A DNA stretch of 64,000 nucleotides from Carnegiea gigantea. Its lineage: Eukaryota; Streptophyta; Magnoliopsida; Caryophyllales; Cactaceae. The notes beneath the pieces were generated by a model that was given only the letters and a program-made list of their open reading frames with translations, did no database searches and was not told where the DNA came from. Below are positions 25,663 to 35,735 of this stretch, one piece after another; the first letter of the stretch is position 1, and each line of letters starts with the position of its first letter. The stretch lies in the NCBI GenBank assembly GCA_029747015.1, contig JAKOGI010000816.1, positions 211,001 to 275,000 on the forward strand. The letters are read 5' to 3'. The position numbers and the translations under genes are program-made.

Positions 25663-25946
25663 CCGCTTTAGAGTTTATCCACGATCTAAATTCTAAATTC
25701 TAAATGTTAAACTAAAAGTTTACATTTTTTTGTCACAAAAAATTAAAATTATACATGTGAATAATCATCTGACGTATGAAACCTAGAAAATGGAGCAAAT
25801 ATGCAACGAAGAACCCTAATTTATTGATTTATGAAACTAAAACACTAAATCCACCAATTATTTAACACAAATTTGATTAAAATCAGTAAATTAAACATAA
25901 TAGTTTACAAAAGAACCTAATTATAAACCAAAGTTACGGATTTACC

Positions 25947-26294
25947 TCAAATTTGTCTTTTAGCTTTGTGGCTCAAATTCTGAATCAGGAACTGACAGCG
26001 ACTGAGCAAAGGCGGGTGGCAGACGAGTACCGGCAGCGCGGCGGCGGCGAATTTCAGAGCCTGTGGAAGCAACGACCGAGGCAAAGTCTCGGAATCAGGC
26101 GACGGACAGAGGTTGAATGGGGCTGGAAGTGGTGCGGCAGCTCTACTTACCGGGGGGAATTGGACGGCCAAGAATGGAAGAAGCTGGAGCAAATCGTGAT
26201 AGAGGACGCGGGTCATATAATGCGTTTGGGCCTAGTTGGACAAGCACTGGGCCGGGCGGGATGGGATCATGTAGAGAGTATAGTAGAATTTTAA
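25947..26294. other. Conserved GC-rich block with overlapping divergent reading frames upstream of gene A
   Basis: This 350-bp GC-rich block lies 5' of gene A exon 1 and is repeated upstream of gene D (54807-55109) and partly upstream of A' (33112-33220). The + frame reads QEWKKLEQIVIEDAGHI in both full copies. The minus frame reads HDLLQLLPFLAVQFPP and is followed by a good donor (GGTAAGTAG) in the gene A copy. It may be the promoter and first exon of a divergent gene, or a 5' exon of the F-box gene. I do not recognise a family and cannot choose between them. Confidence 0.35.
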
Positions 26295-26431
26295 GTCTCA
26301 GCTGATTGCGTCCCCACCGCCTGCGACCTGTCCATACTGTTGGAGCATGAGCGTTGGTGATAGAGGACGCGGGTCATATAACGGGTTTCCTAATGTAAGT
26401 CTTACTTGTATGTCAATTTAAATTAAGAGTC

Positions 26432-26880
26432 TAAGAGCATCTTCAATAACGATCCAATTTTTTAGTTCATTAGTAGGAGATTATTATTATCATATTAGTT
26501 AGTGAGTTAATTTTTTTGACTTACAATTCTCCATCTCTCTAATGCAGGGCTCACCACTTTAACTCACCAAATAAAATAATATCTACAGACCTCACAGTTA
26601 ACAATATTTATTTAATTTAGCCTTTATGTTATTATCTTATTTAGCTTTATTAGTTTTGTGCAAAAATAATTTGCATATAATACTTTGATAACACAACTAA
26701 TTAAATATTCATAATTTTTTTAAAAAAATCAACAAGTTTGAATTTTAAAAAAATTCACACATGCTTCAATATTTGAAAAATAATTTATGGTTATCTAATT
26801 CAATAAAAATAATTTGTTTTTCTTTGAAAAAAAATTCAAGCAAAAAAAAATCATCAAATCTTATCAACAAATGTTTTTCG
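26432..26880. mobile_element. Left part of a MITE, right end deleted (unit 1)
   Basis: The segment starts TAAGAGCATCTTCAATAACG, matching the left terminus of fuller copies at 33329 and 55187. Homology to unit 3 ends at about 26875 in atgttt. The next bases (ttcgttgcccacccctgcttgcga) are the right terminus and target duplication of the hAT MITE kept in unit 2 at 40657. So a deletion joined two different elements here and removed everything between them. Confidence 0.6.
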
Positions 26881-26899
26881 TTGCCCACCCCTGCTTGCG

Positions 26900-27077
26900 A
26901 TTCCGCAAACATGTATACAATACATCATTCTACAAAGCAGCTCCTGATGTAGCAAACTCAGTAGCCTACTTAATCAAATTGGATTTCATCACTCCCAAGC
27001 TCAATGTTGCCATGCTGAAGACAATCTCAGAAAAACTTAAGCAGATGCTTAAAATTAAGAGAGGGAGAAAACAATGA
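26900..27077 (+). other. Short frame of unknown origin shared with 40659-40841
   Basis: Both copies encode FYKAAPDVANSVAYL and end in KIKRGRKQ on the + strand, just beyond the 3' end of the B-type genes. They share the stop and almost all residues. This may reflect recent duplication rather than selection. I do not recognise a family. It may simply be 3' UTR sequence of the F-box gene on the other strand. Confidence 0.2.
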
Positions 27078-27206
27078 TGTAAATACAAGTACATAGCACT
27101 AAATAAATAAATAAACACAGCGTTACCTACTTACATCAAATCAAACAAATATGTAACAATAAAATGATCTCCCACTAACTTAAGTATTCTCAAACTGTCA
27201 AGCTAT

Positions 27207-30200
27207 TCAGGACACTATAACCTCGACATCTTTGTCCAATCCCTCTATTTTTGAAAGAAAATCCTGTCGCGCTGCTTCACCCCATGTTTTCTGACCTCTA
27301 ATGATAAATCGCTTGAGCTTAGTAGCGTGCTTCAACAAATAAGCTACAAAATTAGTTTGGGTCGAGGTTCCCCAAAACCTACCAAGTATAACAACACTTA
27401 GATCTTCAGGTTTGTAACTGACATCCATAAGTTGATCATTTTCTTCAAGGTTTTTTGCGCTACTCGTCTGCAAATTTACCAGAAGGGGCAGAATAAATAA
27501 ACCACCACGTACCAGTGTAATGACAGCAAAAGCTATGTAGAAGTGCATGGATAAATTTGAAACAGTTGTTACTAACATATGTCAAATCTGGATCAGCGAA
27601 CAGCCCAACACAGGTATGATATTTCCATGTATATAAACAAAACTAAATTACTAAACAAAAAAAGAGATGTTGACAACATCAAAAAATGCAGTTCTTGCAC
27701 CGGAAATGCTATTTTTTTTTATAAGTAATCAAAAGTTGTAGAGAAGAGTAGACGACATCGAGAGAATGTCGCCCATGAAAAGGAAGCAATCATAAACTAT
27801 GATTATGTCCTCAAGCTCTCTAAAATAATCATGCCGACAAAATCCAAAAAAGTAAACTTTGTACTATAATTGAAAACTTGACTCCAACTATCTAAAATTC
27901 TCAAGAAATGGCATTCGACTCAAACTATAAAAGACCAAAATGCAAAAAGAACCCAATCAAATGCATTTCACTGTACATCTTTTTGTAGTTTCTGTCATCT
28001 TCCAATTCTTCATGGTGTCCATATTGCAAAGCATCTTAATCAACACAACATGGATGCACTTCGCTCAGATGCCCTAAAAAATTGAAAACCATTCTAGAGC
28101 CTAAAGGGGAGGTCACGGCAAAGTTAAGAGGGATGCCTTAGCCAAGAATTTAGTCTAATTTAGTTTTGGATTGCTCATTGAAGCAGCTGGTGGAGGCCAT
28201 GGCTGTCTCTGTTAACTGAGGTATGGGAAGAAGGGGTATAATGTTCAACCCACATTGTCTAATCATAGGGAATTCTGAATTAATAAGGTCACCGAAGAGT
28301 TATGTTCATTGCATATACAGCGAATTACCTTAGTTGAAGGGTCAAAACGACACCCGGATATCATGACTTGTCACTTTGACACTTCAAAATGGACCAGAAA
28401 CATGCAAAATTTCCAGAATATGTAACCTTTGCTCGACAGGCATTTCAAAGAAGCGCATTCATAGTCATGACTAAGTAATATGATGAAAGAGTATGAAGAC
28501 GACCAATAATCACATGTAGAACACTCATAATAAAACAAAATTCAAAACTGAACTAGTTGGTTGTGAAACAAAAGGAGGCACTAGGGAACTAAAATTTCAC
28601 AACTCACCACCACAACAAGTACCCTCAGAAGAGGAAATGCTTTTAGAATGTTAATCATTTTCACAATCCCAAGTCGCGAATTCGGCTTGAAATACCACTC
28701 TAACCGCGTAACCCTGCTAAAGACTTTTAAGTTGCGCGGAATACAATCATCCTGCATTCAGAAAACAAACTAATAAGACTTGAGTTAGCTGTGAACAATG
28801 ACAAGGGTGCTGGTCCTGCACCTTCCAGAGTTAGTGTGACTCCAGTGGAACATTGGTGCCTTATGTTTAGCCTGCTCTTAGAATGCAAACAAAAAATTTA
28901 TATGAAAAAAAGTTCTTAAGGTTAGTCATAAAAGATTTACAGATTACAAATAAGACTTCATTTGCATTAAAAGATCAGAGGCAAAGATATTACAAGTCCA
29001 TGGGGATGTAAATCAAATGACTTTGCCTTTCTAAAGGCAAATGGCCCAACAAATGGCATCCTTATCATGTGCAAGATCCAGGTCTTCTTATGATGCCCTC
29101 TATGTAAGGAGAATTTTCAATCAGTTGCAATTAGCAAATAGTTGAGGATGGCTTTGTAAGGGCATTTACTGGTCTTTATCTCCACATAAGATAAGGTTTG
29201 GCTTGGGGGGTGTTTTTTTAAAGCCAAATGGAAGGAACCAAGGCGCCTAGGTGTTGCCTCCAAAGAGAGCTCTATTTGGCACGAAAGGAGTAATGTAGTT
29301 TGTCTTTATAATACCAAGGCTAGCTCTCATGATACACTAATATTCAACTTTGGTGGACTCCCCTTGCATGGGCCTCCTGAGACCCTTGGCTTGATCAAAG
29401 AGAAGAGATAGCAATTGTTCCAGGTTGGATTGCTTTCTAGCGTGTGGGGACTGAGCCTAACACTGCCCTAGTTTTATTCAAAACACATAACCTCAACCTT
29501 TGTCCAACATTTTCCAATTTTTGTAGAGAAGGACCATGAAAGACATCGGAGACCCGAAGATGTTCCATTTAAATATAAGAATATAAAGCAGAAGGCTAAT
29601 GGATTTAATGCTCCCTTCAAGAAGGGTGGTAAGCTATAGAAGTTCAAGGATCTATGATTTTATGACATCCAAAAACTTGAGGGTCCAGAAAGATTTGAAA
29701 AAGTAGAATACAGAAGTATTCAGCACATCAAGGCTCATGCTACATAAAGATAATCTCATCAGCACTCTCAGGTCACTGGGAAACAATCGAGCTTAGGAAT
29801 ATGGACCGTAGAGATGTTGTTCATCGATGACATCTCCTGGAAATATAAATCTAGAGCTTACTAACTAAAAACAAATTATCACAATATGAGATTATTCTAT
29901 CGGATGGCGAATCTCACATAAAGTTTAACTTCACAACTTCAAAGGTGGTATTGTGGATGGGACCTGCAAGAGATTTGGTCATCAATGACATCTCTTAGAG
30001 ACATAAATCTAGAGCTTTGGACCAAAAACAAATTATAATAATACAAGATTCTTGTATCATATGGCCAATTTCATATGAAGTTTAACTTTGCACCTTCAAA
30101 GGTGGCATTGTGGATGGGACCTGCCTTGATACAATGGTGAGGTATCAAATATGCTATTCAAGGTCTCTAGAATGAATTCCCACACTAATCTTCTAAAATT

Positions 30201-31492
30201 AAATAATTCCCAAGCTACTTGCCCTTTGAAAGTGATTACAAGCTACTTTCCACAGCAGCAAAAGTGGTTACCAACCTAAAACTCTAGACATTCTTCTTTT
30301 CTTCTCTCCTTCCCATTGTGACTCTTTTCCCTATCACATAAATCCAGTTTCTTCTAGTAACAAAAGAAGACAACAATTTCTTCCTTAGTTCGGTCTGCAT
30401 GTTCCTAGTCTGCTAGTTTGCTAGCACTAAATAGTATACTGCCTGGTTTATTCTTCATTGGAGCACAACTATTCATCAAACTGAACAGGTAAAAGTTTCA
30501 CCAGAATTAACAAGAGACAACAAAAGAAATAAGAACCTTTTATCTCTTACCAATTCACCATGGCATATCACATGTAGCTTGGTTAGCATCGGGGCGTGTA
30601 TTGGAATATGGTTGAAAAAATAAGGCAATGTCATCCGTGTTGCAGAACAGCCAAGAGACACTACGTTAGGAGCACGAACAAGATCACATTTGACAACTCG
30701 TTCCGTGAAAAGTTGAAAACAGCTGAGGTTACCATGGTACAGGTAAATATGCTGCACCCCACTACAATGCTTTAGCGTGAAAGTCCTCAACAAAGGCAAA
30801 CAACTTAGGCTTAATTCCACGGGAAGGTTGCATCTCGAGAAGATCAACTCCAACAGATTGGGCAGCCCAGAAAACAACGTTTGCATATCATAATGTGCTA
30901 AAAATGAATAAGCCAAGTTGAGAGTTTTCAAACCCCTTAAATGCTTGGCAAAATCTGGCCCTAGGTTACAGCCACCCAATAGTAGGCTCTTTAAATTACA
31001 CCGGGGAGTGTCAAACAGCTCAGTGCCTATCATATACTGAATATTTTCGAATGATTGGTCAGGATCATTGCCATAAAGGTTACGGAAGTCAACGCCAGTG
31101 TAACAAAATGAGATAAAACTCATGCTTTGAACGCCCCTTCTAACTGCAAAACGGATCCACCCATCCATATCATTCTTGCTACTACGAGTAAGGCAGAAAC
31201 GTAAATCAAAACGTTTGACATGGCTGCCTCGGAAAGATGATAGGAACCGATTCACATTATTTACAAAAACTTCCCGATAGAAGGGACAAAATTCATCATG
31301 ATTGTGCTCATCATCACTGTCCGTGTTACCAGTTGCTAAACAATTAGCCCAGTCAAGTCGTATCTCAGACGGTGATAAGCAAATCTTGCTCCATCTTTGC
31401 GAGACCACACTGGCTCTGACACGATCGCTCAAGGAAATCTTTAGCATAATCAAATCAAGCACCTCATCTGGCAGTTCGCTAATACGATCCCT
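27207..31492 (-). CDS. F-box/LRR/FBD protein, B type (gene B), own first exon replaced
   Basis: Same SCF-adaptor family as gene A but clearly diverged (F-box RDRISELPDEVLDLIMLKIS; LRR-like CNLKSLLLGGCNLGPDF; FBD end FLSKIEGLDKDVEV). Exons in minus order: 31492-30551, 28751-28608 and 27467-27207 (stop), all phase 0 with GT..AG borders and no internal stop. The usual B-type first exon, visible for gene C at 60178-60074, is absent because sequence homology to C stops at 31833-31840, where a truncated A-type copy begins. The nearest upstream in-phase exon is A' exon 1 (32984-32766), also phase 0. Splicing from it would give a 521-residue chimera. Without it, translation could start at Met 31462 inside the F-box, losing the first 10 residues of the exon. 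Intron 2 is shorter than in B2 and C by roughly 1 kb. Confidence 0.7.
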
Positions 31493-32183
31493 CTGCCCAA
31501 AAACAAAACAAAAAAAAAATTGCTACATTTAATACCAATCTGAGTAATCTTCGCGGACACAATTCAGAATCTGGAACACGGATGATTAAACATTGACAGT
31601 AGAAGTATAGTACTAACAAAAAATAAAATTTAAAAAAAAAAATGAAACTTGCTGAGGAAAACGCAAACCCTTGTCAGAATGCAGAATGAGAACATGAGAC
31701 AACGCACGAGGAAAGCAACGTTCTCAGACAAGGCATGAAGTTGAAATCGAACACAAGCAATGTACTAATTATTCAATCAAATTCAAGTTTAGTAGACAGA
31801 GACTAAGAATTTCAACAGTGAGATCATGTAATCGAAATCATCCTTGCTACTACTAGTAAGGCAGAAAAACAGATGAAAATAACGGACATGGTTGCCTCTG
31901 AAAGATGCTAGGAACCGATTAACATTATTTACGAATGCATCCCGATACATAGGACAAAAGTGCTCACAACGGTGACAATTTGCAACGTTTACCAAACCTT
32001 GATGCCAATGAAGTTGTATCCGAGAAGGGGATAGGCAAATTTCATGCCATCTTCTGGATATCACACTTGCTCTGATACGATCCCTCAATGAAACCCTTGA
32101 CATAATGAAGTCCAAAACTTCATCTGGCAGTTTGCTAATACGATCCCTCTATCAAAAAACCAAAAAAAAGGGTGCCACATTTA

Positions 32184-32410
32184 GGGTCTGTTCTTTTCGT
32201 GTGTAAATTAGAGTGGGTAAAAGGATAAAGTGGGTTGAAGTAGGTTGAGGTGGGTTGAAGCAGGTTGAAATTTGTTAAAGTAAGTTGAATTTTTTTTATG
32301 TGATAAATTGAACTTGATTAAAATAGTGGAAGTGGGTTGAGGTAGGTTAAAGTGGGTTGAAATAAGTTGAGGTTGATATTTTAAAATTCACCCACGAAAA
32401 AAACATGCCC
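32184..32410. mobile_element. Tourist-like MITE in intron 1 of A'
   Basis: Orthologous in position to the copy at 24881, with the same GGGTCTGTTCTTTTCG and GGGCATGTT ends and TTA on both sides (32181-32183 and 32411-32413). This shows insertion before the segment was duplicated. Confidence 0.75.
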
Positions 32411-32729
32411 TTAATAAGGGCCCCAACATTCTTCTGAGGGAAACAGTTAGGGGCTGGAAGACGGTTGATTAAACATGGACATTGATGGCACAATCAATGG
32501 ATGTAGTAGTATTGTATTACAAGGAAAAGGTGAAATTTTCAAAAATTGAAATTTGTCATGAAAACAGACTAATGCAAAAGCCTCGTGTCATGTAATAAAT
32601 TGAATTTGAAATCAAAATCGAAATCAAGATCAAGTGAGTGAAAGACGAAGTTAATAATTGGCAAAAGATTAGATCTTTGAATGGTAGCACAATGGAATTT
32701 GATTGCAGGTATGTTGTATTTTCTATAAC

Positions 32730-32730
<1 letters not shown>

Positions 32731-32762
<32 letters not shown>
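32731..32762. repeat. (GA)n microsatellite at the donor of A' exon 1
   Basis: About 15 GA repeats directly inside intron 1. In A and D the tract is shorter and interrupted by GGG (gagagagagggagagag). Confidence 0.9.
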
Positions 32763-32765
<3 letters not shown>

Positions 32766-33328
32766 CTGAGTGAAATAGGCAGCACTGGCATTGAGACACC
32801 GACAAAGCTTGGGAGGAAGCTCCTCCTCCTGTGATATCTCTGCAATCATCTCTCTGTCTCTCCCCTTTGCGTTGTTCCTGCCGATCATCTCTCTATCTGC
32901 TTGGTTAAAAATAAAAGGCGTACTCTGAGTTGAGCCTAAAGCTTCTTTCGATCTGGTCTGGTTACGCCTACACTTGGAAAACATCCGCTTTAGAGTTTAT
33001 CCACGATCTAAATTCTAAATTCTAAATTTTAAACTAAAAGTTTACAACTCTTTGTCACAAAAAATTAAAACTATACATGTGAATAACCATCTGACGTATG
33101 AAACCTAGAAAATGGGACAGAGGTTGAATGGGACTGGAAGTGGTGCGGCAGCTCTACTTACCGGGGGGAATTAGACGGCCAAGAATGGAAGAAGCTGAAG
33201 CAAATCGTGATAGAGGACGCGGGTCATATAATGGGTTTGCTTCTGCATAAAGTTCAAGAATTATATCTTGTGCTAGATTATGTTTCCTAATGTGAGTCCT
33301 ACTTGTATGTCGATTTAAATTAGGAGTC

Positions 33329-33878
33329 TAAGAGCATCTCCAATGATGACCTAATTTTTTAGCTCACTAGTAGGAGCTTATTATTATCACATTAGTTAGT
33401 GAGTTAATTTTTTTGACTCACAATCCTCCCTCTCTTCAATGTAAGGCTCATCACTTTGACTCACCAAATAAAATAATATCTACAGACCTCACATTTAAGA
33501 ATATTTATTTAATTTAGCTTTTATGTTATGATTTTATTTAGCTTTGTTAGTTTTGTGCAAAATTAATTTGCATAAAATACTTTGATAACACAACTAATAA
33601 AATATTCATAATTTTTTTAAAAAAAATCAACAAGTTTGAATTTAAAAAAAATTCACACATGCTTCAATATTTGAAAATAATTTATGGTTATCTAATTCAA
33701 TCAAAACTGAAGCCAAAAAAAAAAGAAAAGAATAGCTGGCTACCCCCCGAGCCGCTCACCTGGGCGAGCCAACTCGTGAGCCGCAACAGGCGAGCCGACC
33801 AGTGCACGGCCACGAGCGGCTCACGCACGTGTCGAGGCCAACTTTTGGCTCGCGAGCACTCTTTTGGAAGTGCTCTAA
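33329..33878. mobile_element. MITE with GAGCATCTCCAA termini and a GC-rich right part (unit 2)
   Basis: The left end is TAAGAGCATCTCCAATGATG. The right end, on the other strand, is TTAGAGCACTTCCAAAAGAG. The left part is AT-rich; the last 130 bases are unusually GC-rich with repeated gagccg/gcgagcc words. No transposase and no clear target duplication are seen, so I leave the superfamily open. The same element is at 55187-55865 and, truncated, at 26432-26880. Confidence 0.5.
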
Positions 33879-33879
33879 G

Positions 33880-34320
33880 GTGAGAAGAATTGCTTGTGTA
33901 TAAAGTTCATGGGTATCACGGCTTGTAAGGGTAGAGAAATACAAACAGAAGCTTCGGTCATCTCCCTCTCCTCTCAAGCTCTAATTCTTCATGGTTTCAG
34001 AGCATACCCTAAACTAGAGATGTCACGGCTAAAGATGACAAAACCAAAGATGATGAAACCAAAGAGGTTCAACCGAGAGATTTCATTATTGATGCTCAAA
34101 GTCCGTACTTTTTGCATCCTTCAGATTTACTAGGTGCAATTATTGTCACGGTGAGATTTAATGGGAAAAAATTACGACCAGGGAGCAGGTCGTACGAATA
34201 TCATTAAAAGCCAAAAATAAACTAGGCTTTATTGATGGGACAATCAGCAAGCCAAAGGTTTACAAATGGAACGCATTCAACTATAGCCATCACATGGGAG
34301 ATGGTTAATTCAATGATTAT
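33880..34320 (+). mobile_element. Copia element: LTR remnant, primer-binding site and gag start
   Basis: An LTR-like tail ends in ttca at 33991 and is followed by TGGTTTCAGAGCA (33992-34004), a near match to the usual TGGTATCAGAGC primer-binding site for initiator tRNA-Met. The gag start then reads AKDDKTKDDETKEVQ and SPYFLHPSDLLG, with AKNKLGFIDGTISKPK near 34200-34260 and remnants of an ITWEMVNSM-type motif to about 34319. The initiator ATG has become ACG near 34026 (it is ATG in the unit 3 copy at 56009). Frameshifts follow. The frame is then interrupted by a CCT-gene segment. Confidence 0.75.
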
Positions 34321-35735
34321 ATGTCGTACGTATATATAATCTTGGAACTATCATAAGTTTGGGTTTTTTCATTTAATGCAGGATGACATATCAAGCCCCA
34401 TAAATGTCCAAATCTTTGATTTCTACAATCCTGATATATTTTCAGAGACTGTGCAGAATAATTTTGATACTAATTCTAGCCCTAACGGTTGTGCCTTTGA
34501 GGATCACAGTTCGTCAAGTTATGTTGCAAACCTTTCATTTCCTTCAATCACAGTAGAGAACAACCATGACAATAGTGATAACAAGTTCAATATAGAATCT
34601 TTAGACATAAGCAACTTCCTAAGAGATCAAAATGACCATAATAGCACGAGCACCGCCAGTAGCACCGCCGCCACTGCCAACACCACTGCCAACACCACCG
34701 CCGCCACCGCCAACCCGAGCCCATTCCAAAATGGCCTCTCCATTATATTTGACTCACAGGATGACATGGACGATATCTCAGTCTCGATCGACTTCTCCCC
34801 TTCCTCACCCTTTTCTGGCTCGACACCTCCTTACACCATTAACCCCATCACCACCACCACCACTCAACAAGACCAATACCAAATACCTTTAAACAATGGA
34901 ATCTCGCCACATCCTGCCTCAATTGAATCTACAACCCTACTCCCTTTCATTTCAGGGCCACCTCCACCCTTGGGGCCGGTTTTCGAGGAAGATTACCTCC
35001 CCCCAATCCTACCTTTCCTAAGGCTAAACCCTGCAAACTCTTCCTCCCCATCATGCAGCTCATTTCTTGATCACCCTTCAATAGGTGGTTCATTCTTGCA
35101 TGGAAATCTTAATCATGGATTAGGCCTTGAGAATTCGACTGTGTTTTCGGGGAGATCGCTTATGGGTTCGGAGTTACAACCTAAAGAATTGGATTTTCAA
35201 GGAGACAGTGGTGGGATCTTCTGCCCTGATCGTCTCCCGTGAGTGCATAACTCAGGGGATGAACAGGTAGGTCATTTCGATTCCCTTCTTCGTGAGGTTA
35301 TCTCGTACCGAAATATACAATAATAACAACAACCCCTCTCATTTTCAATCCCTTTTTTACAGGATTTAAGGATATCTAGCTGTAGGCCGCCTTAATTGCA
35401 TCTGCGATGACGACTAATTAACGATGACGGTTTTTTTTGGGTTGATGAAGGCATATAGCAATGAGGGTTCACAATTGGTGAGTGCAACAACAAGCTCAGC
35501 TCCTTTGGCAACAGAAATAACAAGTGTGGAAGACTCTAGTTTCAAAGTGGGGAAGCTCTCCACTGAGCAGAGAAAAGAGAAGATTCATAGATACATGAAA
35601 AAGAGAAATGAGAGGAACTTCAGCAAGAAAATCAAGGTAAATTAATTACCTAATGCATGTCCTTTTTATCTTAACTTTAATTAAAATGATAATTTTTTTC
35701 TTACACTCATTATCCATGACGTAATCATGTAAGCA
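34320..35735 (+). pseudogene. CCT-domain transcription-factor gene fragment inside Copia gag
   Basis: Homologous to plant CCT-motif family (CMF) proteins, whose CCT domain acts in DNA binding, protein contacts and nuclear localisation. Exon 34381-35266 follows a good acceptor (taatgcag) and encodes DDISSPINVQIFDFYNPDIF, a Thr/Ala/Asn-rich stretch, LSIIFDSQDDMDDISVSIDF, GPVFEEDYLPP and GDSGGIFCPD. A TGA at 35240-35242 interrupts LP-VHNSGDEQ, probably a former CGA. The next exon, 35451-35636, carries the first half of the CCT domain (KVGKLSTEQRKEKIHRYMKK, RNERNFSKKIK) and ends at a GTAAAT donor, exactly where family members have an intron. The last exon (the YACRKTLADSR part) and the short first exon are missing. 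Retained introns mean it was copied as genomic DNA. Copia gag flanks it on both sides in the same orientation. Confidence 0.8.

Larger units (their letters stand above)
22137..31838. repeat. Duplication unit 1 (A-type plus B-type F-box genes)
   Basis: The left edge shares taaggg with the homologous edge at 50996, where unit 3 begins. The unit holds gene A (with intronic MITE and conserved 5' GC-rich block) followed by gene B. At 31833-31840 it abuts a truncated second A-type copy. Introns, flanks and intronic elements align with units 2 and 3, so whole genomic segments were copied rather than mRNAs. Confidence 0.85.
31789..32984 (-). pseudogene. Truncated A-type F-box copy A' (exon 1 and first part of exon 2)
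   Basis: Exon 1 (32984-32766) has the same 219-bp length as in A and D and encodes the same leader. The exon 2 acceptor (TAG) is intact, with exon 2 starting at 32148 and reading the F-box (RDRISKLPDEVLDFIMSRVS) to SSSKDDF. It then crosses into B-derived DNA at 31833-31840 and stops at 31789. The LRR and FBD parts are gone. If spliced normally, the product would be a short F-box-only protein of about 192 residues. If the partial exon is skipped, exon 1 could feed gene B. Its promoter region is still present upstream, minus an internal deletion. Confidence 0.75.

Noticed and set aside
34632..34892. Pro/Thr-rich + frame overlapping the CCT exon
   Set aside because: It is an alternative frame of the Thr/Ala/Asn-rich low-complexity part of the CCT-family exon.
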